Source of the DNA: Youxingia wuxianensis
GTDB lineage: Bacteria; Bacillota; Clostridia; Oscillospirales; Ruminococcaceae
Direction of reading: 5' to 3'
Length of the DNA stretch: 64,000 nucleotides
Assembly (NCBI RefSeq): GCF_014385085.1
Contig: NZ_JACRTD010000007.1
Location: 62,001 to 126,000, forward strand
Below the pieces are notes generated by a model, which searched no databases, was not told the origin of the DNA, and saw only the letters and a list, made by a program, of their open reading frames with translations. Numbering within the stretch: the stretch's first letter is position 1; each line of letters opens with the position of its first letter. A program made the position numbers and the translations under genes. Shown here in pieces: positions 7,683-17,066 of the stretch.

Positions 7683-9764
7683 TTAGACCCGAAGCAGGAT
7701 ATCGGTATAGCTGGGAATGGGCCAGTATTGGTCGTCTGTAATCGTCTCAGCCGCGTCGCAGGCCGTGCGAAGGCTATCCATACGCACCTTCAAAACATCC
7801 CGCAAATACAGCGCGTGCTCCCGGATATTCTCAATAGAATGGCTGCGAACATACGCTTCCCGCACTCCTTCGATCTCACTGTCGATCTGGTCGATAATGT
7901 CGTTTAGGGAATGAAGGTGTTTTGTGGATGACCAGGCGGAAACCCCAGCGGTTTTCATCTCATTGACCGACCGGGCTACCTCCCCCGCATATCGAACCAA
8001 AGCGGGATAAATCTGGCGGCGCACCATTTCCAGCATAGTAGCGGCCTCGATAGAAACCACATGGATATAGTTTTCCAGCAAAATTTCATAGCGGGAGGAA
8101 CATTCCACCGGGGTGAATACTCCCTGCCGGGAAAACAAATCAATATTTTTTTGATCCAGCAGACATTCAAAGGCATCCAGAGAGGTGTTTAAAATAGGAA
8201 GCCCGCGTTTTTTAGCCTCCTCCACCCAAGCCTGAGAATAATTGTTGCCATTAAAAATAATACGGCCATGTTCTTTTACCACGTCGGCGATAATCGCTCT
8301 GATTTCATGGCGGATATCCCCAGCCTTTTCCAAACGCTTGCAAAAATCTTCAAACACGTCCGCTAACGCGCAGTTGAGCACAGTATTGGTAAAGGCAATC
8401 GACTGAGAAGATCCCAGCATACGAAACTCAAACTTATTACCAGTAAAGGCGAAGGGGGAGGTCCTGTTGCGGTCGGAATCATCTTTGACTAAATCCGGCA
8501 GGGTAGAAACGCCGGTTTTCAGCATTTTATGTTCTTCCTTGCCGCATCCGCCCCCATTTCCAGCGGCGCACAGAGACTGGGTAAGATTTTCACCCAGGAA
8601 GATAGAAATGATCGCCGGCGGGGCTTCAAATCCGCCAAGGCGGTGGTCGTTGCCCGCGCTGGCGGCAGAAGCACGCAAAAGATCGGCATACTGATCAACT
8701 GCGCTGACAAAAGCGGCCAGCATTAAAAGAAAATGCAGATTTTCCTCTGGATCTTTGGAAGAGGCCAACAGGTTTAAACCATCATCGGTACAAAGGGAAT
8801 AGTTATTATGTTTACCACTTCCGTTGATACCAGCGAACGGCTTTTCATGTAAAAGGCAGGCCAGCCCCTGTTGTTTGGCCACCACCCGCATTACTTCCAT
8901 CGTCAACTGGTTATGATCACAGGCTACATTGGCGGAATCAAACACCGGCGCCAATTCATGCTGGGCAGGAGCCACTTCATTATGTTTGGTTTTACTGGAC
9001 ACCCCAAGAGACCACAATTCTTCATCCAGAGCGCGCATGTACTCGGCCACCCGCAGGCGGATGCGTCCGCAGTAATGATCATCCAGCTCCTGGCCCTTTG
9101 GAGGCCGGGAACCCAAAAGAGTGCGTCCGCAGATTTTTAAATCCAGGCGCTGCTCATAAGCATCCCGGTCGATCAAAAAATATTCCTGTTCTGCGCCTAC
9201 AGTGGGGGTAACATAGTTGGTTTTTGTATTCCCCAGCAGCCGTAAAAGGCGAAGGCACTGTTTGTTTAACGCCTCCATTGAACGCAGAAGAGGAGTTTTC
9301 TGATCCAGCGCTTCCCCTGTATACGAATAAAACGCCGTGGGGATATATAGGGTACCGTCCCTTACAAAGGCCGGAGAAGTGGGGTCCCAGGCGGTATATC
9401 CCCGGGCTTCAAAGGTAGCCCGAAGGCCGCCCGAAGGAAAGGAGGAAGCGTCCGGCTCCCCCTTGATCAAGGCCTTTGGGGAAAATTCCAAAATAATTTT
9501 TCCGTTGCCAGCAGGTTCAATAAAAGAATCATGTTTGCCGGCGGTAATGTTCGTCAGCGGCTGGAACCAGTGGGTATAATGAGTAGCGCCGTGGGAAACG
9601 GCCCAATCTTTCATGCCCTCCGCGACCGCAGCGGCAATATTTTCCTCCAGGGGAAGTCCGGTGTCCTGGGTACGCTTTAGGCTTTCATACACTTCACGGG
9701 ACAGGTTTTCCCGCATAGCCTCATCACCGAACACCTTGCAGCCAAATAATTTTGTTAAATCCAT
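7683..9764 (-). CDS. glnN: Glutamine synthetase type III
   Basis: 693-aa GSIII, the large dodecameric glutamine synthetase of anaerobes and cyanobacteria, making glutamine from glutamate, ammonia and ATP. Diagnostic stretches include GATHYTHWFQPLTNITAGKH near residue 60, the VGAEQEYFLID metal-site motif and EKPFAGINGSGKHNNYSLCT. The length fits the family (about 700 aa against about 450 for GSI). The start ATG is preceded on the minus strand by TAGGAGGC. It lies 41 bp downstream of asnA on the same strand, so both ammonia-fixing enzymes are probably cotranscribed from the asnA promoter. The downstream gap (7565-7682) holds only a weak CCGCCC/GGGCGG stem. Confidence 0.97.
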   Translation of the reverse strand: MDLTKLFGCKVFGDEAMRENLSREVYESLKRTQDTGLPLEENIAAAVAEGMKDWAVSHGATHYTHWFQPLTNITAGKHDSFIEPAGNGKIILEFSPKALIKGEPDASSFPSGGLRATFEARGYTAWDPTSPAFVRDGTLYIPTAFYSYTGEALDQKTPLLRSMEALNKQCLRLLRLLGNTKTNYVTPTVGAEQEYFLIDRDAYEQRLDLKICGRTLLGSRPPKGQELDDHYCGRIRLRVAEYMRALDEELWSLGVSSKTKHNEVAPAQHELAPVFDSANVACDHNQLTMEVMRVVAKQQGLACLLHEKPFAGINGSGKHNNYSLCTDDGLNLLASSKDPEENLHFLLMLAAFVSAVDQYADLLRASAASAGNDHRLGGFEAPPAIISIFLGENLTQSLCAAGNGGGCGKEEHKMLKTGVSTLPDLVKDDSDRNRTSPFAFTGNKFEFRMLGSSQSIAFTNTVLNCALADVFEDFCKRLEKAGDIRHEIRAIIADVVKEHGRIIFNGNNYSQAWVEEAKKRGLPILNTSLDAFECLLDQKNIDLFSRQGVFTPVECSSRYEILLENYIHVVSIEAATMLEMVRRQIYPALVRYAGEVARSVNEMKTAGVSAWSSTKHLHSLNDIIDQIDSEIEGVREAYVRSHSIENIREHALYLRDVLKVRMDSLRTACDAAETITDDQYWPIPSYTDILLRV

Positions 9765-9805
9765 AGCGGCCTCCTAACGTATTAGATAAACACAAACCCA
9801 CATAA

Positions 9806-10819
9806 TTATAACAGATGGATTCCTCTTGCTTCACATTGATCGATCATATCCTCCGGCCAGGCAGACGCCTGGACCTCGCCAATATGAGCCTTCTGCAAAA
9901 GAGCCATACAAATTCTTGACTGGCCGATACCGCCGCCCATGGTCAGGGGAAGCTCATCGTTTAAAAGCATCTTATGGAAAGGAAGATGTCTGCGCTGCTC
10001 GCAGCCAGCAAGGGTCAGCTGTTTTTCCAAAGCGGCGGAATCTACACGAATTCCCATAGAGCTAATCTCAAACGCCCGTTCCAAAATAGGATACCACAAA
10101 ATGATATCGCCATTTAAACTCCAGTCATCGTAGTCCGGGGCGCGTCCGTCATGAGGCTTTCCGCTGCGCAGCGCTCCGCCGATTTGACGGATAAACACCG
10201 CTCCATGTTTTTTGGAGATAGCATCCTCCCGCTGTTTTGGACTGAGCTGCGGATACATATCTTCCAGCTCCTGGCTGGTAATAAAATAAATTTTTTCCGG
10301 CAGATACCGTTCCAAAGCGGGGAACTGTCGGGCTAAAATATCCTGGGTTTTACGAAGCACTTCCCAAATAGACACCACCGTATCCTGGAGCACCTGAACC
10401 GTGCGTTCCTTAGAGGTAATGACCTTTTCCCAATCCCACTGGTCCACATACACCGAATGCAGGTTATCCAGCACCTCATCCCGGCGGATGGCGTTCATAT
10501 CCGTATACAGGCCGGTATGGGGACGAAAGCCATAACGCTTTAAAGCCATTCGTTTCCATTTCGCCAGGGAATGAACAATCTGTACCTGGGCGCCGATATC
10601 CATAATATCAAACTGGACCGGACGCTCCACCCCGTTTAAATCGTCATTAAGCCCGGTTTCCGGACGGACAAACAAGGGGGCGGAAACGCGGGTCAGAGTT
10701 AAAGCGCTGGCAAGCTCCCGTTCAAAGGTATCCTTCGCCAGTTTAATAGCAACTTCTGTTTCCAAAATATCCAATTTGGGGAAATAATGCTCCGGCAGGA
10801 GCAGTTGAGCCACAGACAT
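9806..10819 (-). CDS. asnA: Aspartate--ammonia ligase (asparagine synthetase A)
   Basis: 337-aa AsnA, a class II aminoacyl-tRNA synthetase-like enzyme making asparagine from aspartate, ammonia and ATP. Family stretches: TRVSAPLFVRPETGLNDDLN near residue 45, VYVDQWDWEKVI, RAPDYDDWSLNGDI and the ATP site GGGIGQSRICM near the end. The minus-strand start has an AAAGGA site 11 nt upstream. A sigma-A type promoter lies about 100 bp upstream. Pairing with glnN downstream forms a two-gene ammonium-assimilation operon. Confidence 0.97.
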   Translation of the reverse strand: MSVAQLLLPEHYFPKLDILETEVAIKLAKDTFERELASALTLTRVSAPLFVRPETGLNDDLNGVERPVQFDIMDIGAQVQIVHSLAKWKRMALKRYGFRPHTGLYTDMNAIRRDEVLDNLHSVYVDQWDWEKVITSKERTVQVLQDTVVSIWEVLRKTQDILARQFPALERYLPEKIYFITSQELEDMYPQLSPKQREDAISKKHGAVFIRQIGGALRSGKPHDGRAPDYDDWSLNGDIILWYPILERAFEISSMGIRVDSAALEKQLTLAGCEQRRHLPFHKMLLNDELPLTMGGGIGQSRICMALLQKAHIGEVQASAWPEDMIDQCEARGIHLL

Positions 10820-10916
10820 GAATAAACAATCCTTTCAAAAGCCGGTTGCCGGCAGGGAATAAGAACAAAACAAAGCAGAAAAAAGCGCATAAAAAGCCCA
10901 TCTGCATTACTTGACT

Positions 10917-10945
10917 ATTTTACCATCTCATGGGTAAACTTGCAA
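10917..10945 (-). promoter_or_regulatory. Promoter of asnA-glnN
   Basis: On the minus strand TTGCAA (10945-10940), 17-bp spacer, TAAAAT (10922-10917), about 100 nt before asnA. It is divergent from the ChrB-like gene's promoter. Confidence 0.65.
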
Positions 10946-10976
10946 TACGCATTCCTATACAGAATTAAAATTCCAG

Positions 10977-11005
10977 TTGACGAAAAAGCTAACAGTTGTT
11001 ACAAT
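10977..11005 (+). promoter_or_regulatory. Promoter of ChrB-N-like gene
   Basis: TTGACG (10977-10982), 17-bp spacer, TACAAT (11000-11005), 38 bp before the start codon at 11043. Confidence 0.75.
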
Positions 11006-11042
11006 TATAAATAATAAACGGCAGCCCAAAGGAGGTGCTTGC

Positions 11043-11579
11043 ATGCAGAGGAACGTGTGGCTGGCGCTCAGCTATAACGTACCCATAAACCCCTCAAAAA
11101 TACGGGTCTATGTCTGGCGTAAATTAAAAGAGTTCGGGGCGGAATATTTTAAACAAGGGGTGGCGCTGCTTCCCAACACGCCTCAAAGCATGCAGCAGTT
11201 TACCGCTCTTGCCAATAAAATCCGGCAGATGGGAGGGGAAGCGTCCATTGTAGAGCTGCGCTTTACCGACCCTGCGGATGAAATTCAAATGACAGCAAAA
11301 TTTCAGCTGTCCATTGAAGATGAGTATAAAGAGCTGCTGGCCGATTGCGCCAACGCTTTGGGAGAACTGAAAAAACGCCGGGACAAACAGCAGGTGTCCC
11401 AGCAGGAAGCAGAACACCTAAAAAAAATGATCAAACGTTACCGTAAAACCAAGTCCCGGGATTACTTTAAAGCTTCCCAGGTGCGGGAGCTGGAGGAGGA
11501 TATCTACGAGGTGATCGACAGCGTGCTTGAAGTTGCTGGCGATTTTGGAAAACAGCTGAAAAAACTTATGGAAACATAA
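11043..11579 (+). CDS. ChrB N-terminal-domain-like protein
   Basis: 178 aa. The start ATG 11043 follows AAAGGAGGTG (11028-11037). The first about 75 residues (NVWLALSYNVPINPSKIRVY, then RKLKEFGAEYFKQGVALLPN, and MGGEASIVELRF) resemble the N-terminal domain of the chromate-resistance regulator ChrB. The remainder is a charged helical region (about 90-178) with coiled-coil character (LKKRRDKQQVSQQEAEHLKK). The C-terminal rhodanese/regulatory part of full ChrB is absent and there is no chromate transporter chrA nearby, so a chromate role is not supported. It is a single-gene unit with its own promoter and terminator. Confidence 0.7.
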   Translation: MQRNVWLALSYNVPINPSKIRVYVWRKLKEFGAEYFKQGVALLPNTPQSMQQFTALANKIRQMGGEASIVELRFTDPADEIQMTAKFQLSIEDEYKELLADCANALGELKKRRDKQQVSQQEAEHLKKMIKRYRKTKSRDYFKASQVRELEEDIYEVIDSVLEVAGDFGKQLKKLMET

Positions 11580-11580
11580 T

Positions 11581-11611
11581 AAAAGGCAGGCGCCCGGCGC
11601 CTGCCTTTTTC
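11581..11611 (+). terminator. Terminator after ChrB-N-like gene
   Basis: Stem AAAAGGCAGGCGC/GCGCCTGCCTTTT, loop CCG, followed by T; probably also stops traffic from hemW on the other strand. Confidence 0.9.
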
Positions 11612-11657
11612 ATCTATGATCCTAACAGTTGATTTAGAAATGCCGCCGCTGCCGGAC

Positions 11658-12770
11658 TTAAACGTCCGCCAGCTCACAGATAATCCCGTTGGAGACCAAA
11701 AATCCATCCACAGTGAGGCGGATCCTTTCATCATCCATAGTGAGAAGCCCCGCTTTTTCAAATGGACGGGCCTTCTTTCGAAGAAGTTGGAGATCGCTTT
11801 GAGGATAACGCTTTGACAGGGTTTTAAACGAAATTCCTTCGCACAGCCGCAGCCGCAGCATAAGATATTCGGACAGATCCCCGCCTGTCCCATCGTCCTG
11901 CAAAAGATCCCAGGGATTTGCGGCAGCAAGAAAACCCGCCAGATCCCGGGGAAAATACCGCCGCCGGCCGTCTATAAAGCTGTGGGCGGAGGGTCCTATT
12001 CCTAAATAGGGCTGACAGTCCCAATACTTCATATTGTGCCGGGAAATATGCCCGTTTCGGGAAAAATTGCTGATTTCATACTGCTGATACCCGGCGCTCT
12101 CCAGCGCCTTTACCGCATATTGATACAGGTCCGCCTGCCGGTCCTCATCGGGGCACAGGGCGGCGGTATTGTTTTTACTAAACGGCGTGCCTTCTTCAAT
12201 CTTCAGAAGATAGGAGGATACATGCTCCACACCCAGCCTGCTGCACAGGCTTACGGCGGCGTCAATATGAGAAAACTCCTGTCCTGGGGTGGCCAGCATC
12301 AAATCCAGGGAAATATGCTCCACTCCAGCCTGCTGCGCCGCCGTTACCGCAGAAGAAACTTCTGCGACGGTGTGGAGCCGGCCTAGAAGCTTGAGATGCT
12401 CATCGCTAGCCGACTGCATTCCAAAGGACAGACGGTTCACCCCTGCCGAACGCATAAGCTTGATCTCTTCCTTTAAAGCGGAGTGGGGGTTGCATTCTAC
12501 AGTGATTTCCGCGCCGGGAAGGATAGGAAAACTCTTGGACGCCCCGTCCAGTATTCGGGCAATCCCCCCTCCGCCCAGCAAGGAAGGCGTACCGCCGCCG
12601 AAATAAATCGTATCGACGCTATCCACAAAAAAAGGAACCTGCCTTAGACTCTCCAGCACTGCCCGCGTATAAAGCTCCTGTTGGCCCTGGGCGGGCACTG
12701 CCGAATAGAAATCGCAGTAGGGGCATTTACGCTGACAAAAGGGTACATGGATATACAGTCCGATGGGCAT
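11658..12770 (-). CDS. hemW: Radical SAM heme chaperone HemW
   Basis: 370-aa HemN-like protein of the HemW group, now regarded as heme-inserting chaperones rather than coproporphyrinogen oxidases. It opens MPIGLYIHVPFCQRKCPYCD with the CxxxCxxC cluster motif of radical SAM enzymes and lacks the N-terminal extension of true HemN. YFGGGTPSLLGG (SAM-binding GGE-like), NRLSFGMQS and the C-terminal HemN-C region (GISFKTLSKRYP) are visible. It lies 24 bp downstream of lepA on the same strand, the arrangement also known in Bacillus (lepA-hemW), so cotranscription is likely. Confidence 0.93.
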   Translation of the reverse strand: MPIGLYIHVPFCQRKCPYCDFYSAVPAQGQQELYTRAVLESLRQVPFFVDSVDTIYFGGGTPSLLGGGGIARILDGASKSFPILPGAEITVECNPHSALKEEIKLMRSAGVNRLSFGMQSASDEHLKLLGRLHTVAEVSSAVTAAQQAGVEHISLDLMLATPGQEFSHIDAAVSLCSRLGVEHVSSYLLKIEEGTPFSKNNTAALCPDEDRQADLYQYAVKALESAGYQQYEISNFSRNGHISRHNMKYWDCQPYLGIGPSAHSFIDGRRRYFPRDLAGFLAAANPWDLLQDDGTGGDLSEYLMLRLRLCEGISFKTLSKRYPQSDLQLLRKKARPFEKAGLLTMDDERIRLTVDGFLVSNGIICELADV

Positions 12771-12794
12771 GTTCCTTCTCCTTTTTTGGGGAGA

Positions 12795-14606
12795 TTAATC
12801 GTCTCCCAGCTTGAGCACCGCCATAAAGGCTTCCTGGGGTACGGAAACCGTACCCAGCTGGCGCATACGTTTTTTTCCTTCCTTTTGCTTTTCCAAAAGT
12901 TTTTTCTTACGGGTAATATCGCCCCCGTAACATTTTGCCAATACGTCCTTGCGCATCGCTTTTACTGTTTCACGGGCGATAATTTTTCCGCCTATGGCCG
13001 CTTGGATAGGCACTTCAAACATCTGGCGGGGAATATGCTCCTTGAGCCGCTCCGCCATCCGGCGGGCCCGAGGATAGGCGCTGTCAGCGAACACAATAAA
13101 GGACAGGGCGTCTACAATATCCCCGTTTAACAGAATGTCCAGTTTAACCAGCTTGGAAGGACGGTAGCCGTCCAGCTCGTAGTCAAAAGAAGCGTATCCT
13201 TTGGTGCGGGACTTTAAGCTGTCAAAAAAGTCGTATACAATTTCATTGAGGGGAAGTTCATAATGCAGCTCCACCCGGTCGGTATCCAGATACTTTGTAT
13301 CCAGATAAATTCCCCGCCGCTCCTGGCAAAGCTCCATAATATTGCCGATATAAGCGCTGGGGGTAAAAATACTGGCCTTTACAAACGGTTCCTCCGCGCT
13401 TTGAATCAGCGCCGGATCCGGATAGTTGGTAGGGTTGTCAATGGTGATCTTCTCCCCATTGGTCAAGGTGATGTTATACTCCACGCTAGGCGCGGTCGTG
13501 ATCAAATCCAGATTATATTCCCGTTCTAAGCGCTCCTGAATAATTTCCATGTGCAGCAGCCCCAAAAAGCCGCAGCGAAAACCGAACCCTAAAGCCACGG
13601 AGGTTTCCGGCTGGAAGGAGAGGGAAGCGTCGTTGAGCTGCAATTTTTCCAAAGCGTCCCGCAGGTCAGGATATTTGGCTCCGTCCGCGGGATAAACCCC
13701 GGAGAATACCATGGGCTTTACTTCCCGGTAACCGGGCAGAGGCTCCTGCGCCGGACGGGTGGCGTCGGTAACGGTATCGCCTACTTTGGTATCCTTTACG
13801 GATTTAATGCTGGCGGCGATATATCCTACCTGTCCCGCGAACAACTCTTTCTGGGGGACCAAGGTGGTGGCTCCTAAAAAGCCGGTTTCCACGACAGTAA
13901 ACTCCGCCCCAGAGCTCATCATTCGGATGGTCATTCCCGGTTTTACCACCCCATCCATTACCCGCACATAGACAATAACACCCCGGTAGCTGTCATAATA
14001 GGAGTCAAAAATCAGTGCTTTGAGGGGGGCGTCCTCCTCTCCTTTGGGAGAAGGAATATCGGTCACAATCCGCTCTAACACCTCATGGATATTAATACCG
14101 GTTTTAGCAGAAATACGAGGCGCGTCCATGCAGGGAATACCAATAATATCCTCCACTTCATGGGCAACCCGCTCCGGGTCCGCCGCAGGCAGATCGATTT
14201 TGTTAAGCACCGGCGTCACTTCCAGATCGTGTTCGATTGCCAAATAGGTATTGGCCAACGTTTGGGCCTCAATCCCCTGGGAAGCGTCCACCACCAGCAC
14301 GGCGCCTTCACAGGCCGCCAAAGAGCGGGACACCTCATAATTAAAGTCCACATGGCCTGGGGTATCGATCAGATTAAAAGAATAGGTCTCCCCATCGTCC
14401 GCTTTGTAGGTAAGCTGCACCGCCCGGGCTTTGATAGTAATACCCCGTTCCCGTTCGATATCCATATTATCTAAAATCTGATCTTCCATATCCCGTAAAC
14501 TTACAGTGGAAGTTTGCTCCAATATCCGATCGGCTAACGTACTTTTTCCATGATCGATATGCGCAATAATACAAAAATTGCGTATATTTTTTCTTCTATC
14601 TGACAT
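12795..14606 (-). CDS. lepA: Elongation factor 4 (LepA)
   Basis: 603-aa translational GTPase that acts on stalled or mistranslocated ribosomes. The G domain has [19 protein letters not shown] (P-loop, about 13-31), DTPGHVDF and [14 protein letters not shown]-terminal LepA-specific region: [20 protein letters not shown], then [20 protein letters not shown] and the [20 protein letters not shown] end. The length is standard. It is the first gene of a lepA-hemW operon with an AT-rich promoter region upstream (14607-14700). Confidence 0.98.
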   Translation of the reverse strand: MSDRRKNIRNFCIIAHIDHGKSTLADRILEQTSTVSLRDMEDQILDNMDIERERGITIKARAVQLTYKADDGETYSFNLIDTPGHVDFNYEVSRSLAACEGAVLVVDASQGIEAQTLANTYLAIEHDLEVTPVLNKIDLPAADPERVAHEVEDIIGIPCMDAPRISAKTGINIHEVLERIVTDIPSPKGEEDAPLKALIFDSYYDSYRGVIVYVRVMDGVVKPGMTIRMMSSGAEFTVVETGFLGATTLVPQKELFAGQVGYIAASIKSVKDTKVGDTVTDATRPAQEPLPGYREVKPMVFSGVYPADGAKYPDLRDALEKLQLNDASLSFQPETSVALGFGFRCGFLGLLHMEIIQERLEREYNLDLITTAPSVEYNITLTNGEKITIDNPTNYPDPALIQSAEEPFVKASIFTPSAYIGNIMELCQERRGIYLDTKYLDTDRVELHYELPLNEIVYDFFDSLKSRTKGYASFDYELDGYRPSKLVKLDILLNGDIVDALSFIVFADSAYPRARRMAERLKEHIPRQMFEVPIQAAIGGKIIARETVKAMRKDVLAKCYGGDITRKKKLLEKQKEGKKRMRQLGTVSVPQEAFMAVLKLGDD

Positions 14607-14662
14607 GTTTTGTTACCACCATTTCCTACGATCTCTCAATTAATCCATCATACAATAGTATC

Positions 14663-14691
14663 AATATAATAATATACCATAATATTGTTAA
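14663..14691 (-). promoter_or_regulatory. Promoter of lepA-hemW
   Basis: On the minus strand TTAACA (14691-14686), 17-bp spacer, TATATT (14668-14663), about 57 bp before lepA. Confidence 0.6.
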
Positions 14692-14717
14692 TTTTTGCAA
14701 TTAAAAAATACCCTTTC

Positions 14718-14746
14718 TTGAAACGCGGATACCGCTGTGCTAAAAT
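14718..14746 (+). promoter_or_regulatory. Promoter of grpB remnant
   Basis: TTGAAA (14718-14723), 17-bp spacer, TAAAAT (14741-14746), about 30 bp before the grpB ATG. Confidence 0.65.
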
Positions 14747-14777
14747 AGGCCCATTGAAACTTTCGCGGAGGTGGGGG

Positions 14778-15291
14778 ATGAAGGTAATAGTTGTAGATTA
14801 TACTCCCAGTTGGGCGGAAAATATCAGCAGGAAGCCCAAAAATAAGACGGATCCTGGGGGAAAATCTAGCGGAGATTTATCACATAGGAAGCACCGCCGT
14901 ACCCGGTTTGAAGGCGAAGCCGATTATCGATATTATGCCGGTAGTGTACGACCTTTGCCAGGTGGATCAAAAAAACATAGAATTTGAAAAATTAGGTTAC
15001 GAGTGCATGGGGGAATTTGGAATTGCGGGCCGAAGATATTTTCGCAAAGGAAAAGAAAACCGCACCCATCAAATTCATGTGTTTGCAGCGGAAAGCGACG
15101 CGGATATCCGACGGCATTTAGCCGTGCGGGATTATCTGCGCGCCTTTCAGGAAACGGCGCGGGAGTATGGGCTTCTCAAAGAAAAACTCGCAAAAAAATA
15201 TCCTCGGGATATTGAAGGGTACTGCGACGGAAAAGACGCGTTTGTTAAAAAACTGGAAAAAGAGGCCCTTTCCTGGTATAAGGACAATTAA
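14778..15291 (+). pseudogene. GrpB/UPF0157 nucleotidyltransferase-like protein, frameshifted
   Basis: ATG 14778 follows GGAGGTGGGGG and gives MKVIVVDYTPSWAE, the GrpB start. Immediately after, the GrpB frame moves by one base: reading from about 14821 in the other frame gives YQQEAQKIRRILGENLAEIY, HIGSTAVPGLKAKPIIDIMP and onward to TAA at 15289-15291, a normal GrpB with CxxxHIGSTAVPG nucleotidyltransferase-like core and NRTHQIHVF. One missing A in the run AAAA at 14818-14821 explains it (GAA-AAA-TAT restored). It is either a real inactivating deletion or a homopolymer sequencing error. No overlap with neighbours. Confidence 0.88.
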
Positions 15292-15292
15292 C

Positions 15293-15333
15293 AAGCAGGC
15301 GGCGCAGGGAAGTTCCCCTTACGCCGCCTGCTT
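15293..15333. terminator. Convergent hairpin between grpB and minus-strand gene
   Basis: 12-bp arms AAGCAGGCGGCG (15293-15304) and CGCCGCCTGCTT (15322-15333) around a 17-nt loop. The right arm is inside the 3' end of the minus-strand gene. U runs are weak on both sides, so terminator activity is probable but not certain. Confidence 0.55.
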
Positions 15334-15696
15334 GCTGACTGATTTTTCATAAAGATATTCTTTGTATTGATTTGTAAGGTATCGCCAGGCATAAACCCCG
15401 TACGCATATGCCTGCTCCAGCAAAAGCACTTTTCGGGGAGTGACAAGACAAGCGTGATCTTTGCGCCAGCCTTCCAGCTCATCCAGCTGCTGGAGGGTTA
15501 AGACATACTGATCTCCTAAAAAGGATACGTCGTAATTCAGGGGATCAATTTGATCAATTGCCAGTGCGGGGTCCAGCTGGCCGTTTTCATAGCGGGAACT
15601 GGTGGAATCCACCACTAGAAATCCCGTAAAGGCCCCGAATAAAATCAGCGTAATAAAAAATCCGCCGAAAAACAGCCGTAAATCTTGTTTGGACAT
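15319..15696 (-). CDS. Hypothetical membrane-anchored protein downstream of spoIIP
   Basis: 125 aa, not recognised. One N-terminal transmembrane helix (FFGGFFITLILFGAFTGFLV, about residues 9-28), then an extracytoplasmic domain with many Asp/Tyr residues (DPALAIDQIDPLNYDVSFLG) and a Tyr-rich C-terminal helix. Position 20 bp after spoIIP on the same strand and membrane topology suggest a sporulation-linked role, but that is inference from neighbours only. Start ATG at 15696 with AGGT-type ribosome site. Confidence 0.6.
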   Translation of the reverse strand: MSKQDLRLFFGGFFITLILFGAFTGFLVVDSTSSRYENGQLDPALAIDQIDPLNYDVSFLGDQYVLTLQQLDELEGWRKDHACLVTPRKVLLLEQAYAYGVYAWRYLTNQYKEYLYEKSVSKQAA

Positions 15697-15716
15697 CCAT
15701 TCTCATACCTTTATTT

Positions 15717-16934
15717 TTATTTTTCCTTCACCGGCGCTAACAGTTTTCCCAAGGACTTTCCAACTAGATTGGCAGTATAAATACTCTCCTCCAGTGTATT
15801 GGCATTAGAGCCCACTTCAAACAGCAGGGAACCGGTAGTTAAATCCATATTATATTTCCGATAGCAAAAAAAGATCGGACGGGTGAGAGTGGGATAATCC
15901 TGCTCCAGCTGATCCTGGACCGCGGCGGCGAACCGCAAATTTTCCCGCCAATGGGGGATATTCATAGTCCCGTCGTCGCTCCCGGTAATAATCATCAGCT
16001 GGGCGGCTTTTTTTCCATCAATCTCTGTAACCGGCTTTACAATTAAATCCTCTTCCCGCTGAATAGCGTCCCGATGAACGTCCAGGCAGACCTTAATTGA
16101 AGGATATTTTTCCAGATAGGATTTGATTGTCTCTGCACTTCGTTCATAAGATCCGTTATAGGAGGGGTAATCATGCTGGGTGGTGTCGTGGATCACGCCG
16201 ATTCCGGCGGCTTTGAGCTGCGCTTCCAAAGCGTTGCCCACAGCTACCATATTATTATTGTTGTCGGTTGTGCGCCAATTATTCCGTGTGTCATAAGTAT
16301 CGCTGTCATAGGGTTCATAACTTTCTGTCGCATGGGTATGAAAGATCAGCACTTGGGGCTCTGTGGTGTCCTCCAGCTGAATGTTATTGCCTTTTTTCAT
16401 AATAGTTTCAATTTCCTCATCGGAGAACTCTGTATAATTGCGCAGATAACCGGCGCCGTAAGTAAGCAGGCCTTCCCGGTAACCCGCCATATTCTCCTGG
16501 ACGATCGTACCCCGGTAGCGCTGGGGGATTACATGGGTGGTATCTGTAGCGGGAGAAGGCGCTTTTGGGACAGCGTTTTTCTCGGAGGCGGAAGAAGAGG
16601 ACGTTTCTCCTTCCTCTTGGGGCGCAGAGGATTCCATCTGAGGATACGGCATATTATAAGGGGTAATATCCTCCCGGTTTTCCGGCGCTTCGCCGTAATA
16701 GCCGTCCTCATAGGCCTCTTTTTCAGAAAGCTTATCCCGGAACCTGTCCTCTAATAAAGCAAGAGAACCTTCCGGCATATTCACCATGGCGGAAACCAGG
16801 GCGGTTTTTTCTGCCAGGGAAAGCATATCTACTGTGGATAGCGCATAAAAAGAACAAGGCAGGATGACTGCCGCTGTACAGAGAAGCATGATTATTCTTG
16901 CAGTATTTTTTCGTTTACGACCGTTGTGTTTCAG
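15717..16934 (-). CDS. spoIIP: Stage II sporulation protein P (peptidoglycan hydrolase)
   Basis: SpoIIP, the amidase/endopeptidase that works with SpoIID and SpoIIM to drive septal thinning and engulfment. Catalytic-domain signatures are IFHTHATESYEPY and CLDVHRDAI, with FEVGSNANTLEESI near the end. The first ATG (16889) has no ribosome site and falls within the membrane helix region. The frame stays open to a TAG further up, and a CTG at 16934 sits 8 nt after AGGGGG; it would add a basic stretch (KLKHNGRKRKNTARII) before the helix, as expected for an inside-facing N-terminus. I therefore extend to 16934 (405 aa), with the start uncertain. A low-complexity Ser/Glu/Pro linker lies at about 100-140. 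It follows gpr as in Bacillus. Confidence 0.9.
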   Translation of the reverse strand: MKHNGRKRKNTARIIMLLCTAAVILPCSFYALSTVDMLSLAEKTALVSAMVNMPEGSLALLEDRFRDKLSEKEAYEDGYYGEAPENREDITPYNMPYPQMESSAPQEEGETSSSSASEKNAVPKAPSPATDTTHVIPQRYRGTIVQENMAGYREGLLTYGAGYLRNYTEFSDEEIETIMKKGNNIQLEDTTEPQVLIFHTHATESYEPYDSDTYDTRNNWRTTDNNNNMVAVGNALEAQLKAAGIGVIHDTTQHDYPSYNGSYERSAETIKSYLEKYPSIKVCLDVHRDAIQREEDLIVKPVTEIDGKKAAQLMIITGSDDGTMNIPHWRENLRFAAAVQDQLEQDYPTLTRPIFFCYRKYNMDLTTGSLLFEVGSNANTLEESIYTANLVGKSLGKLLAPVKEK

Positions 16935-17066
16935 TTTCCTCGCCCCCTACTGTCAATTGCACAGTACCCAGAGCTGTAAAAACCAGCTCTTCGCTTCCTA
17001 AAATTTATGCGGGACGCGGCGGATTTATGCTAAAAGGAAAAGGAGACGGCAATAAAAAGATGCGAA

